64,000 bases of DNA from Sepiola atlantica. Lineage: Eukaryota; Mollusca; Cephalopoda; Sepiida; Sepiolidae. The translations under genes were made by a program, and so were the position numbers. The DNA lies in contig OY744535.1 of assembly GCA_963556195.1 (NCBI GenBank), forward strand, positions 94,154,853 through 94,218,852. Reading direction: 5' to 3'. Position 1 is the first letter of the stretch; each line of letters opens with the position of its first letter. Below are positions 1-12,476 of this stretch, piece by piece. The notes below the pieces were generated by a model that did not search any database, was not told the DNA's origin, and worked only from the letters and a program-made list of their open reading frames with translations.

Positions 1-2541
1 TATATGTATGTATAAATCTGATTTGGTATATGTATGTATAAATCTGATTTGGTATATGTATGTATAAATCTGATTTGATATATGTATGTATAAATCTGAT
101 TTGGTATATGTATGTATAAATCTGATTTGGTATATGTATGTATAAATCTGATTTGATATATGTATGTATAAATCTGATTTGATATATGTATGTATAAATC
201 TGATTTGGTATATGTATGTATAAATCTGATTTGGTATATGTATGTATAAATCTGATTTGGTATATGTATGTATAAATCTGATTTGATATATGTATGTATA
301 AATCTGATTTGGTATATGTATGTATAAATCTGATTTGGTATATGTATGTATAAATCTGATTTGGTATATGTATGTATAAATCTGATTTGGTATATGTATG
401 TATAAATCTGATTTGATATATGTATGTATAAATCTGATTTGGTATATGTAAATATAAATCTGATTTGGTATATGTATGTATAAATCTGATTTGGTATATG
501 TATGTATAAATCTGATTTGGTATATGTATGTATAAATCTGATTTGGTATATGTATGTATAAATCTGATTTGGTATATGTATGTATAAATCTGATTTGATA
601 TATGTATGTATAAATCTGATTTGGTATATGTATGTATAAATCTGATTTGGTATATGTATGTATAAATCTGATTTGATATATGTATGTATAAATCTGATTT
701 GATATATGTATGTATAAATCTGATTTGGTATATGTATGTATAAATCTGATTTGGTATATGTATGTATAAATCTGATTTGGTATATGTATGTATAAATCTG
801 ATTTGATATATGTATGTATAAATCTGATTTGGTATATGTTAATATAAATCTGATTTGGTATATGTATGTATAAATCTGATTTGGTATATGTTAATATAAA
901 TCTGATTTGGTATATGTATGTATAAATCTGATTTGGTATATGTATGTATAAATCTGAGTTGGTACATGTATGTATAAATCTGAGTTGGTATGTGTATGTA
1001 TAAATCTGATTTGGTATATGTATGTATAAATTTTATTTGGTATATGTATGTATAAATCTGATTTGGTATATGTATGTATAAATCTTATTTGATATATGTA
1101 TGTATAAATCTGATTTGGTATATGTATGTATAAATCTTATTTGGTATATGTATGTATAAATCTGATTTGGTATATGTATGTATAAATCTGATTTGGTACA
1201 TGTATGTATACATCTGATTTGGTATATGTATGTATAAATCTGATTTGGTATATGTATGTATAAATCTGATTTGGTATATGTATGTATAAATCTGATTTGG
1301 TATATGTATGTATAAATCTGATTTGGTATATGTATGTATAAATCTGATTTGGTATATGTATGTATAAATCTGATTTGGTATATGTATGTATAAATCTGAT
1401 TTGATATATGTATGTATAAATCTGATTTGGTATATGTATGTATAAATCTGATTTGGTATATGTATGTATAAATCTGATTTGATATATGTATGTATAAATC
1501 TGATTTGATATATGTATGTATAAATCTGATTTGGTATATGTATGTATAAATCTGATTTGGTATATGTATGTATAAATCTGATTTGGTATATGTATGTATA
1601 AATCTTATTTGATATATGTATGTATAAATCTGATTTGGTATATGTTAATATAAATCTGATTTGGTATATGTATGTATAAATCTGATTTGGTATATGTATG
1701 TATACATCTGATTTGGTATATGTATGTATAAATCTTATTTGGTATATGTATGTATAAATCTGATTTGATATATGTATGTATAAATCTGATTTGATATATG
1801 TATGTATAAATCTGATTTGGTATATGTATGTATAAATCTGATTTGGTATATGTATGTATAAATCTGATTTGGTATATGTATGTATAAATCTGATTTGATA
1901 TATGTATGTATAAATCTGATTTGGTATATGTTAATATAAATCTGATTTGGTATATGTATGTATAAATCTGATTTGGTATATGTTAATATAAATCTGATTT
2001 GGTATATGTATGTATAAATCTGATTTGGTATATGTATGTATAAATCTGAGTTGGTACATGTATGTATAAATCTGAGTTGGTATGTGTATGTATAAATCTG
2101 ATTTGGTATATGTATGTATAAATTTTATTTGGTATATGTATGTATAAATCTGATTTGGTATATGTATGTATAAATCTTATTTGATATATGTATGTATAAA
2201 TCTGATTTGGTATATGTATGTATAAATCTTATTTGGTATATGTATGTATAAATCTGATTTGGTATATGTATGTATAAATCTGATTTGGTATATGTATGTA
2301 TAAATCTGATTTGGTATATGTATGTATAAATCTGATTTGGTATATGTATGTATAAATCTTATTTGGTATATGTATGTATAAATCTGATTTGGTATATGTA
2401 TGTATAAATCTGAGTTGGTATATGTATGTATAAATCTGATTTGGTATATGTATGTATAAATTTTATTTGGTATATGTATGTATAAATCTGATTTGGTATA
2501 TGTATGTATAAATCTGATTTGGTATATGTATGTATAAATCT
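1..2541. repeat. 26-bp satellite array with 42-mer higher-order period
   Basis: About 97 head-to-tail copies of a 26-bp AT-rich unit (TATATGTATGTATAAATCTG plus ATTTGG). Variant units (GATATATG for GGTATATG, GTTAATATA, GAGTTGGTACATG, CTTATTT) are not random: rare variants at 675, 839 and 956 recur at 1767, 1931 and 2048, exactly 1092 bp or 42 units later, so roughly 650-1190 was duplicated to 1742-2282. A similar order of variants also recurs at a 520-bp (20-unit) offset near the start (77 against 597). The array touches the window edge, so its true length is unknown. No coding potential. Confidence 0.97.
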
Positions 2542-3589
2542 GAAACTATATTATTTTACTATCTTTCGAACCTCATTCACTTTGCTATACGATTTCAGAC
2601 TAATCGGCTATCTGTCAATTCACTATTCACGGGCGGCAGTAATTTAGTATCTATTCAAGTGTCATGAGAACATCATCCCAGGTATTATATCATCTTTTAG
2701 AGGCTAGCGTTGTGTATGCGCGTTCGTCATTATTCTATCCTCCCAAGCATCACCTCCTCGTTTGTAGACAGTGTAGTACATGTAAGTTTGTCATATTATA
2801 CTCCAAGGCATTACCTTTTATTTGTATTGTTTTTGGTGCGGGGTTTGTTTAGTATCTGTTCGGTTGTGATGATACCATCATTTCAAGGATCGCTTTTCTT
2901 TTTTCTTAGGGGTTTGTGATATATTAGCAGTTTTTTTACAGGAACTATAGTTGTAAGTATAATTGAGTTCTTATTCGAAAACGTGTACATCTTGTGTGTT
3001 TCTTTCATAAGAACAAAATATTGTATTTGGTACATAGTATCACATCTCTTTTTATGTAGTTTTTATTTCACCGACATCATACACTTAACAATAGATGATA
3101 GTTTTAAAATCAAACTCAGTAAAAAAATGCATAATGATCTGTTTCTAAATTTGATTTATGCGTCGGTATAAATTTCTGCTAAATAACTTACGCATCTTAT
3201 TTATAGAGATATGATTCAAAAGCGCAGATGTGAAGGAAAGGGTACGTGGTCAAGACTGCTTCCCGCCTGCGTTCACCTGCACAACTCCAGGCAAACGTGT
3301 CTATTATTGGAAATATTGCGGAGGCCGAAAATGGAACTAATGGGGTCGTATATATGCAGTATTTGAGCGAAGAAAAGGTGTAAAAATTATTAGAATTCGA
3401 GCTACCCTAAACCTAAAGGGTGAACCGCTGACAATTTCTTCCAGTTTCTTGTTCGTTTATTGAATATGAAATTGGGTCTGCATGTCCCTTCGGAGAGAAG
3501 TAATAGAAGGAACTTTAAATGGAATCTCTTCCTCCCAGTATTTTCCCAATATTCTCCGCTCACTATGTCTCTCTTTCGCTGCACATCAA
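2542..3589. other. Unique AT-rich spacer, nothing recognised
   Basis: The satellite ends abruptly at about 2541 and ordinary AT-rich sequence follows. The short open frames here (62-77 codons) have no family signature and no convincing splice or promoter context. Confidence 0.6.
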
Positions 3590-3590
3590 C

Positions 3591-3670
<80 letters not shown>

Positions 3671-3799
3671 CTATATATATATTTACATACTAATTTAAAT
3701 ATATATATATATATATACTTAAGTAAATGTATACATTTATATATACATATCTATATACATACATAAATATATGTATACATTTATATATATATACATACA

Positions 3800-3860
<61 letters not shown>

Positions 3861-3886
3861 CGTCCATGCCTTCTAAGTATCACATT

Positions 3887-3972
<86 letters not shown>
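3590..3972. repeat. (TA)n microsatellite cluster
   Basis: Long TA tracts at 3592-3663, 3806-3858 and 3893-3970, joined by TATATAC/TACATA-rich sequence. A short non-TA island (3859-3890) separates the last two. The Ile-Tyr-rich frames on both strands are an artefact of the dinucleotide. Confidence 0.95.
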
Positions 3973-3979
<7 letters not shown>

Positions 3980-3981
3980 AT

Positions 3982-4075
3982 AGCAAGTCATGAAAACATA
4001 TTTATGGCAATTAAGCTACACAGAGCCTTCTGCGTTTCATCCCCGGGCGAAATCGTCAGGCTAAAATACATGAAC
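3982..4075 (-). ncRNA. Hammerhead-like motif, family C copy 1
   Basis: On the minus strand the core boxes occur in order: CTGACGA (4059-4053), a C-rich/G-rich stem II, GAAAC (4038-4034), a 7-bp stem III with AGGC loop, and cleavage triplet GTA (4019-4017). AGC/GCT closes stem I. The first stem II pair is a U-U mismatch, so activity is doubtful. Three more copies share the arrangement (29678-29786 and both arms of 40881-41032). A (TA)n tract abuts the left end. Confidence 0.55.
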
Positions 4076-4620
4076 TTAGTTTTGACGGGTTTTTTTAAGA
4101 CACGTCTAGCTAGTTACATAATCGAATTCTTTGTTGTTCTATTATCCAATCGTTGGGATTCTCATAGAAGAAAGGTTCGTATTTTTTTTACTTCCTATTC
4201 CCTATTCTATTGTTTTGTCTACCATAAAATGACCAATCAATGTTTCTTTGTTGTATTAACATAATGGGTGATTTTATTTTAACACGTGCTCGCTTGTTTT
4301 TCTATTTAAGGTGTTAGATTTTAAGTTTTTTGGTTTTAGTTTAGTTTAGTTTTTTATTTATTTATTTGTGTATTTATTTACTTATTATGTATTGTTAACG
4401 TTAAGTAAATTTTATTTCGTGCAGGCAGTTGTTTGCTATTTCGTTTCTACAGTTTAATAGGTTTTTGGGGTCTTTAAAGTTTATGGTTTAAGATTTCACT
4501 TTCAGACAGTGAAACAATCGAAATAATAGTAAACAAAAAAAACCAGCGCTGCAATCACCAATAAAAATAATTACATACAAATACATCTAATTTTTAAGTG
4601 ATGAAAATCATACATATTGC
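4076..4620. other. Spacer, nothing recognised
   Basis: T-rich sequence with TTTA-type runs near 4345-4380. No protein family, RNA gene or repeat recognised. Confidence 0.5.
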
Positions 4621-4747
4621 TAGACAGGGCGTCTTGGCCCAATGGTAAGACGCTGGACTATGGACATCAATATTGAAAGTTCGATCTGTGTCTAAGTAAG
4701 TCATGCTGATGACAACTGTGAGCCAGAAACACGTGTTCATGGATTAT
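4621..4747 (+). mobile_element. tRNA-derived SINE ending in a degenerate hammerhead (family D)
   Basis: 4621-4696 is tRNA-like. It has an A-box-like stretch (TTGGCCCAATGGTAAGACG), a B-box-like stretch (AGTTCGATCTG), and ends TAGACAG and CTGTGTCTA that can pair as a remnant acceptor/T region. It is followed at once by CTGATGA (4706-4712), GAAAC (4726-4730), a palindromic stem III (ACACGTGT) and cleavage triplet GTT (4735-4737). Stem I is CATG (4702-4705) with CATG (4738-4741). The 13 nt between the core boxes do not form a proper stem II, so this is read as a decayed ribozyme. The tRNA-head/hammerhead-tail order matches families A, B and E. Confidence 0.6.
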
Positions 4748-4766
4748 TTTTATGTACGTATTAAAT

Positions 4767-4769
<3 letters not shown>

Positions 4770-4847
<78 letters not shown>

Positions 4848-4935
4848 GAGATAGATATATACGAATGCATTACTTATTTATATTAAAAATGTACTTTTAA
4901 AAAATAATGTGCATATACATGTATATTTACATATA

Positions 4936-4986
<51 letters not shown>

Positions 4987-5348
4987 TTATGTTTATAGAG
5001 ATATATTATATGATATATACTTTGATATGCATGGACAGTTAAAATGTGTAAATACATATACTTTTATATATAGTTATATATTCATATAACTATCTTTATA
5101 CGTATATAACGCTGCCATATATATCCTTACACTAAACGCAGATGCGCGTATACACATCTATACAAACATATATTATGTTACACACACACACACACATATA
5201 TATATGTGTGTGTATTAATATATACGAAGCATTACTTACTTATATAAATGAGATCTACTTCCCAGAACGATGCTTATATAAATTCATATATAATTATATA
5301 TATATATATATATATTCATATTCATATATATATATATATATATTCATA

Positions 5349-5406
<58 letters not shown>
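4770..5406. repeat. (TA)n, (GA)n and (CA)n microsatellite cluster
   Basis: TA at 4770-4802 runs into GA at 4803-4850. Further TA tracts lie at 4930-4984 and 5296-5406, with a short CA/TA tract near 5178-5213. The separating sequence is TATATAC-rich without other features. Confidence 0.93.
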
Positions 5407-5410
<4 letters not shown>

Positions 5411-5811
5411 TGAACGAGTGATAGAAACGTATGAAGAGTAACACGTGTGAGAGAGGGGGGGGCGGTAGACCAGGGATGTTTTCGAAAGAGGACCGTAGGT
5501 GGCTTCCAAGTTAATCCAAAACTTCAAGAGAAGAGAATTGTGCTTCGCGGGCATTTATTGATAGACCGAATATGAATGAAGTAGAACCGGCCTCGTATAT
5601 AAGTGAGATTCGTATATCAAAATAGATGAAGAGGAATAAAAATAAACTACGTGACAAAAATGATGACCGGACTGAAAACTAAGAATAAACCCTTTCTTTT
5701 AGTATTTCCAATCTTAAAATAAAGCAAAATGAATCTATTTCAGAGTGGAGATGTCACCCGTGTTTAGTTTTGTTTATGCCAAGCCGTAGATACGTCCTCA
5801 ACACTCAGTCC
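5407..5811. other. Spacer, nothing recognised
   Basis: Contains a short G run (5452-5462). No element or gene recognised. Confidence 0.5.
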
Positions 5812-6090
5812 GGCATAGTCCTGATAATTTAACAGTAGGTGCTGGTCTCAATTCTGCCATGCTGAGTTGTGGTCCTGAGCAGTTCTAAGAGGTCCTTCCT
5901 CCAATGCTTTATCATCTCTCTTTGATAAGGCGTCAGTTTATTGGTAATTGCCTGAGGCGCTTGTCGGGTGATGACGATGGGGTTGCTAAGGCATTTTTCT
6001 CAGCTTGATTGCACATCCCCTTTGTGCGTGGGATTTGTGCATCCCTACATCCGGACCTTGTGTCGCATCCTTCTCGCGATGGGATAGAGG
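5812..6090 (+). mobile_element. U2-SINE family body, degenerate copy
   Basis: Shares the ordered blocks of the copies at 29295, 48091, 51296(-) and 57728(-): CAGTTCTAAGAGGTCC, a paired TCTCTTTGATAAGG-type segment, GCCTGAGGCGC, then GACCTTGTGTCGCATC and a G-rich end. It is the most diverged copy. The snRNA-like head is not recognisable here, although 5780-5840 weakly follows the linker seen in the minus-strand copies. Confidence 0.6.
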
Positions 6091-6174
6091 TAAATATCTC
6101 TCATTATAAGACGTACTTGACTATTGACTAGTATTTTCAAAATTCTTATTGGAGGATTTATAAAATCGGGTGAC

Positions 6175-6600
6175 TTATGTTTTGAGGCATGACCGTCCGT
6201 CCGTCCGTCCGGATTTTCTCTGAAATTGTGTATGAACTTTGGTCAAGTTAGAAAGTGAAAATCCCAGATTTTTGAAAAAAATCTGCTTAGCCCCCCCCCC
6301 CCCCATCCATTCAATTCTTCTGAAACTTGGCCAAAATGTGGAGGCAATTGTTCCTAATGGCAAATAAGTATCGCTGACCTTGGACACAATCTGATTCGCG
6401 CCCCCAGGCGGTCAAAAGCTCCAAAAATGGAAAAAAAAGACTCTTTTCTCCCATAACGTTTGATCCATCTATTCAATTCTTCTGAAACTCGGCCAAGATG
6501 TAGAAGCAATTGTTCTGGATATAAAATGAGCATCCTTGACCGTAGAAAAATTCTGGTTGGCTCTCGGAGGGGATCAAAGGGGGGGGGTCAAAAATGCCCC
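6175..6600. repeat. Diverged 160-bp direct duplication with GTCC and poly-C tracts
   Basis: 6304-6384 and 6464-6544 share CATTCAATTCTTCTGAAAC / ATTCAATTCTTCTGAAAC and the following ~60 bp (TTGGCCAA.ATGT..AAGCAATTGTTC). A (GTCC)n run lies at 6195-6211 and poly-C at 6291-6304. Open frames across this block look incidental. The origin of the repeat was not identified. Confidence 0.6.
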
Positions 6601-7244
6601 AAATTGCCCAAATTTATTGCGTTTTACACTCGTCACATCGAGTCACATAGAGTGGGTGACCACGCACACGCGGCTTGTTTACAATTGAAGACATTATGGA
6701 CAATGGTCGGTTTTGATCTCTTTCTATTTATCTGTTTTTTTGTCTTCACCACTAAAAAAGACCAAAACACACTCAAGATTATTGGATTAATGAGATGGAT
6801 TGATTGTCGGTTGAATTATGAAGAATACTATAAATGTTGCAACCGATGCATGGAATGGCTAAAAATGAATTATTTATTAGGTCGGTCAATAAAACGTATT
6901 TGTCGACTTGAATTTTCTTTTCCTAATCCTCTACTTTTCTATTCTAACTTTCGCGGCGAATGATGAAAGTTGGCCTCTTTCTGCCGTGTTTTCCTATTGG
7001 TTCACCAAGTTTCCAGACGAAGAGCCATCAAAAGTAAGGTTTGATAAGCCGGAATGCTACACAAACCAAAGATGAAGAACGATATGGGACTATTAAAATA
7101 TACTAATTGTATACATAGTGTTTTATTACTCATGGGACGGTTTATGCCAAGAACTTGGGGGCATAATACAAATGCATTATATCTAAATAGTTTCTGTTTC
7201 ATCGTAATAAGTGTTCGCATTTCAGGCTGAAAATGACTGATGAA
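6601..7244. other. Spacer, nothing recognised
   Basis: A 167-codon frame spans 6460-6963 but has no recognisable domain and begins inside repeated sequence. I do not call it a gene. Confidence 0.45.
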
Positions 7245-7297
7245 CTTGCCATAATGGTTAGAGATTAGAGTACATTCGGTTCGAATTTGTTCGTATC
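7245..7297 (+). repeat. tRNA-like SINE remnant (weak)
   Basis: TTGCCATAATGGTTAGAGAT resembles an A box and CGGTTCGAATTTG a B box, 20-25 nt apart. This suggests a truncated tRNA-derived element cut by the mariner insertion that starts at 7300. No tail is identifiable. Confidence 0.3.
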
Positions 7298-8607
7298 TAC
7301 AGGGTGACTAAAAAAAACGGGCCCCGTGTTCACTTTATGTGATACCTCCTTTATTTATTCACCGATTGCCCTTATTTTACAGGACATGGCAGAATCAACG
7401 ACAGTGAGTACACCAAGACCTCAGTGGGAGCTGGGACAAAGAATACACTGTGTTAAATTTTACTACAAGACAGGCTCGTTTAAGAAAACCCAGGACAGTT
7501 TCATGCATCAGTTCGAATGTGAAAAGAATCTATCCAAAAGCAGAATTCAGAACTGGGTGGACCACTTCGAGAAGTATAGGACCGTGGAGAACCTCAACGC
7601 TGCTAGTGATAACCGTCCAAGCCACTCGGGACGTCCCAAGAAGCGGACAGCCGAGCTGGTCGAAAGTGTGAGAGAGTCTCTTCAGGAAGGGTCCGAAACG
7701 CTCTGTGCGTAACGAAGTCAGTCGATCGGTATCTCCCGTGAGACTTGCAGGAGAGTGCTGGTGAATGATATCAGGGCTTACCCATACAGAATACAGACGC
7801 TGTAGACCCTTACAGCCTCAGACAAGAAGCAGGGGAGCGCTATGGCAGTCAAGATGCTCGATAAGATCGAGGAGACACCAGGTTTCCTTAACCTCCTTTG
7901 GACCTCAGATGAAGCCCACTTCCATCTTGACGAAAAGGCGAACTCCAGACCCAATGAAGTAGTCACCAAGCCCCTACACTCTCCTAATTGCACGGTGTGG
8001 GCTGCAATCTCGGTCGGAGGCATCATCGGACCAATCTTCATCGAAGAATCTGGCGCAGCAGTGACAGTCACCAAGGAGCGGTATGTGGATGTCCTCAAAA
8101 CCTTCAAGAGTGAGCTCCAGACCCTCTACCCGTCGCTCGTGAGCAAGTGCTGGTTCCAGCAAGACGGAGCAAGTTTTCACACTTCAAACCTGTCCTCAGA
8201 TTGGCTGAAAGAGAACTTCGGAGGTCGAGTGATCAGTCTCAAGACTAATTTTGAGTGGCCACCCCATAGCCCGGACCTATACCTTTGGGGCTATGTTAAG
8301 GACAGAATGTACGCAAGGAAACCCAGAACCATCACGGAACTCAAGGAAGCCATCAGGGAGGAGATGAGAGCAATTAACGTCATGGACAACTTCGTTCTGC
8401 GCCTCAAGAAATGCACGGAGCTAAAAGGAGTCCATCTAGAAAACATGCTGTGGAACGGAGAAAAAAAGGCCAAATACCCTAGTGTTTTGATATGATGTTG
8501 TGAATATAATAAACTAGTTAAGCTCCAAAATTCATTTCATTCGGACGAAACACTAAGAAACGGGGCCTAATTAGATTTGGGGCCCGTTTTTTTTAGTTCA
8601 CCCTGTA
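7298..8607 (+). mobile_element. Tc1/mariner transposon, full length, inactive
   Basis: Element 7300-8605 (1306 bp) is flanked by TA on both sides (7298-7299 and 8606-8607), the usual mariner target duplication. Terminal inverted repeats start CAGGGTGACTAAAAAAAACG at the left. The right end, reverse-complemented, starts CAGGGTGAACTAAAAAAAAC, and both continue into GGGCCCC, giving about 26 matching bases with one indel. A single transposase reading frame fills the interior. Intact ends around a broken transposase mean it could in principle be moved in trans by a related enzyme (inference). Confidence 0.95.
7386..8495 (+). pseudogene. Mariner-family transposase, two stops and a catalytic-motif deletion
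   Basis: One continuous frame (369 codons plus stop), normal length for a mariner transposase. The N-terminal helix-turn-helix region includes WVDHFEKYRTVENLN and HSGRPKK, the DNA-binding and linker motifs. The catalytic domain shows the first aspartate in WTSDEAHFHLD, the second in WFQQDGASFHT, and WPPHSPDL near the third. Two in-frame stops (TAA 7710-7712, TAG 7803-7805) break the protein. Family members normally have about five residues with the third acidic residue between SPDL and LWGY. Here SPDL runs directly into YLWGY without a frame change, so the third catalytic residue is missing. Start chosen at MAESTT because upstream sequence is TIR/UTR-like. Subfamily not assigned. Confidence 0.92.
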
Positions 8608-9598
8608 TGAGTGTAATACTTTAGAACTTAAATATTTAGACAAAAAATATCATATCTTATAATTCAGCCACCTATTTAAGAAATTCTGATGGAAAGTTTG
8701 CTAAATTCACAAACGAACAAAATAATGCGACGATGTCATTTGTGCGTTCCCAAATTGAAAGTAAACTAAGACAACCCTGTTTTAATGTCCTATACTATAT
8801 GCATTTTCACTGACGTGTCGATTCGTCCGGGTGCGCTGACAAATTCTTCAAAGATGAATCCAGCCTAAACCCTTGTTGCCTGTGATGCAGTAGTGTTGCG
8901 GAAGAAACGGCAGAGCACGCCTTCTTCAATTACAGCCAGCTGAATTAGTTTTGGAATGATGTCAACGAGCTGACAGCCCAAGCATTTGTACCCCTAGATG
9001 TAATATCTGTAGTGGCCAAGGGACCAGTTAGTGGTGTTTCTCACAATCCCAGCTGTAGCTAGATTAGTAATACGGAGACACCAACATATTCATAAATATA
9101 TTTTTTGCTAATAAAAAAGGTAAAACCATTGGAGATAATGTTTAGAAACTGTAGCCCATGCAGTGAATGTGGTATTTTGGTAACCAAAACTTGTTTCGAA
9201 AATAGACCAAAAAGACCACAGCTGACCAACATACAGGTTTTTTTTCCAAAATAATTTAATTCGGCAAAGGGTTCATATGCCGTGAAAAACAAACACACAA
9301 CATTATACCACTATGAAAACAAAGTTAACGCTCTCGTATCTGCACTGAAATGAGTGACACGATATAGACAAATGAAAACATTTAACTAATGAAACTAAAA
9401 CATAAGTCAGTCGTAAGACTAGATAAGTCAAACTGACAAATGTCTTAGCATGGCCTTACTTCTACATATTGTAGTAGGTGTTCCGAAGTTTGGAAACGTT
9501 GATAACTCCAGAACTATTATGTTTCTCAAATTTTAGATGGGGATTGATAATTTTAAAAAACTAAACATTATTTTCATATAAAAATAACACCAAATTTC
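8608..9598. other. Spacer, nothing recognised
   Basis: AT-rich unique sequence beyond the mariner target site. Short open frames lack family signatures. Confidence 0.5.
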
Positions 9599-9599
9599 C

Positions 9600-10205
9600 T
9601 TCATTGTAACGACTATGTTCGTTCCCAAAAAACACAAAAATATTATTTTTATATCAAAATCACACAAAATGTATTTCATTGTAACGACTATGTTCGTTCA
9701 AAAAAAACAAAAATATTATTTTCATAACAAAATCACACCAAATTTCTTTCATTGTAACGCCTATGTTCGTTCAAAAAAAAATATTTTCATATCAAAATCA
9801 CACCAAATTTCTTTCATTGTAACGACTATGTTCGTTCCAAAAAAAAAAAACATTATTTTCATATCAAAATCACACCAAATTTCTTTCATTGTAACGCCTA
9901 TGTTCGTTCAAAAAAAAATATTTTCATATCAAAATCACACCAAATTTCTTTCATTGTAACGACTATGTTCGTTCAAAAAAAACAAAAACATTATTTTCAT
10001 ATCAAAATCACACCAAATGTATTTCATTGTAACGACTATGTTCGTTCAAAAAAACAAAACATTATTTTCATATCAAAATCACACCAAATTTCTTTCATTG
10101 TAACGACTATGTTCGTTAAAAAAAAAAAACAACATTATTTTCATATCAAAATCACACCAAATTTCTTTCATTGTAACGACTATGTTCGTTCCAAAAAAAA
10201 TTGTC
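9600..10205. repeat. 65-75-bp tandem array, nine units
   Basis: ATTGTAACG recurs at 9603, 9678, 9751, 9816, 9888, 9953, 10026, 10096 and 10170. Each unit is TTTCATTGTAACGACTATG, then TTCGTT, an A-rich run of variable length, and CATATCAAAATCACACC. Spacing varies because the poly-A run expands and contracts (65 against 72-75 bp). The long frames over it are repeat-encoded. Confidence 0.95.
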
Positions 10206-11503
10206 TATAGTGATAAGTAGTAAGACTGCAAATTTAAAAACAAGAATAGGTGTAAGGCTCCCAAAATCCAAACCACAAGTTTACGCCAGGACCCGTAGCG
10301 TAAGAGATAAAGTATAAAAAAAAACATTCTATAATGTGAACTATTTTGTAAAATTTTAAAATAAACACATTTTGTGTTGCTGATATTATTACTCATAGAA
10401 TAGAAGTGAAAACATATCAAATATTTATTAAACTGTAAATAATCTATCAGAAAAGGAATTTCAATTTAGGATTTACTGTGTTTCTCTTTTCCGCTAAGCT
10501 TCTTGATGTTAATATTTATATACATTTTTTATATATATTTTTTTATATAATTCATGCCCGTTGATATATAAAGTTAGGTATGTGTATGTGTTTGTATACA
10601 TAGGGATCTAAAACAAACAAAGAACAATAATTGTATCGACCTTAACTGGTCTCTTTAAGGTCATGGTATAAAGACACACTTTTACCATTCTATATTCTAT
10701 TACGAACATCGTTAACACTCATTAACTGATTCTATTCCGCATTTAACTGTTTTCAGATTTTCTGTCGTTAACGTTGATTAATATTGTCTTTTTCTAAAAG
10801 TAGTTAAGATCTCTGACATTTTGAAATTATAGAAATTATCCACATTGTATTTATAAGTTTAATAAAATCGTGACAGGTACACGAACGCGAACATAAACGG
10901 ACATCAGACAGACAGACAAAATTATTATTTATATAAGATAATGTTATTTCAAACTTGATCGCGACACACGGACATATATACAAAACCTCTTTATAGAAAT
11001 AATTGGACGCATCTAAAAAACATGCGTCCATTCAATTTACGCGTTTAGCAATGAATATCCTATTACAAACTGTCATGAGTAGACCGACGTCACCCCATTC
11101 TACCGTTATTAAAATATCAATTAATACAAAATTGATGCTTTGCAAAGTAAGCTACTGAGAAGCGCCATCTAAATCAGCTGGCCAACGACAATCTGGAAGA
11201 AAGGCAGCCATAGTAATACTGGATCAAACACACGAACCGCCGTTATATTTAAAAGAAGGCTCTCAAGGTTGGGCTATTTAATGAGACTGTCGTCAGAAAC
11301 AGCTGCACGTCATGTACGTCAAATCTTTTGAAAGCCTACTAAAAGACTCTCAGAATTACAAAAGATTGCATGGCTCGACTAAGAGAAAAATACTTCAAAT
11401 GAAAATAAGACTTATATTTGGACACCACCAGTATCCTATTAATTAGGTGTTCAGACAGAAACGACTGGAGATCTGTTGTGGACAACAAAATGTTCTACCA
11501 AGT
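10206..11503. other. Spacer, nothing recognised
   Basis: AT-rich unique sequence with no recognisable protein motif, tRNA-like box or repeat family. Confidence 0.5.
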
Positions 11504-11504
11504 T

Positions 11505-11507
11505 AAC

Positions 11508-11551
<44 letters not shown>

Positions 11552-11596
11552 GGAGGAGGAGGAGGAGGAGGAGGGGGAGGAGGAGGAGGAGGAGTT
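11505..11596. repeat. (GAT)n-(GAG)n trinucleotide tract
   Basis: About 14 GAT units pass directly into GAG/GGA units interrupted by GGGG. The Asp/Glu-rich frame on plus and Ile/Leu-rich frame on minus follow from the tract and are not called as genes. Confidence 0.95.
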
Positions 11597-11739
11597 GGAG
11601 TGGGACCACGACGACGATGATAATAATACTGATAATGAGGCCCATAGTGCTGATTAAATATTTCCTGGCACCCTGACCAGTGGTTCGGAACATGTTTCTG
11701 TTTAGAATGGAAATCCCATTCTAATTAGGAAGCTTTGAT

Positions 11740-12476
11740 TTTAATCTACAACATAGTCATCTTCAAATTCATCTACACTATGGTCATCTTCAAATTAATG
11801 TACAACATAGTTATTTTCAAATTTATCTAGAAACTAATCATTTTTAATTTCATCTACAACATCATCATCTTCAAATTAATGCCTAACATAGTCATCTCCA
11901 AATTCATCTACGACATTGGCATCTTTAAATTCATCTACAACATTGGCATCTTTAAATTAATGTCTAACATGGTCATCTAAAAATGTATCTACAACATGGT
12001 TATCTTCAAATTCATCTACAAGATGGTTATCTTCAAATTCATCTACAAGATGGGTATCTTCAAATTCATCTACAACATGGTTATCTTCAAATTCATCTAC
12101 AACATGGTTATTTTCAAATTCATCTACAACATGGTTATCTTCAAATTCATCTACAACATGGTTATCTTCAAATTCATCTACAACATGGTCATCTTCAAAT
12201 TACTGTACAGCATAGTCATCTTAAAATTCGTCCAGAACATGATCATATTTAATTCATCTACAACATGTTCATCTTTAACTTAATATACAACTTGGTCATC
12301 TTCAAATTCGTGTATAAGGTGGCCATGCTCAAATTCATCTACAACATGTTTATCTTGAAATTGATCTACAACTTTGTCATATTCAAATAAATCTACAATA
12401 GCTTCATCTACAAGTTTATCTAGAACATTGTCATCTTTACATTCATGTAGAACATGGGCATCCTCTAATTAAATAT
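11740..12476. repeat. 27-bp tandem array
   Basis: About 27 units of a 27-mer (CATCTACAACATGGTTATCT plus TCAAATT). Central units (11990-12200) are nearly identical. Outer units are strongly diverged, the usual picture of homogenisation in the middle of an array. The unit length is a multiple of three, which explains the periodic open frames. Confidence 0.94.

Noticed and set aside
4621..4700. Functional tRNA gene
   Set aside because: A and B boxes are present, but there is no seven-pair acceptor stem. The same objection applies to 17794, 39884 (minus), 41164, 55626 and 55843. All are read as SINE heads.
11418..11693. Acidic Asp/Glu-rich protein
   Set aside because: The frame is mostly the GAT/GAG trinucleotide tract, with only short unrelated flanks.
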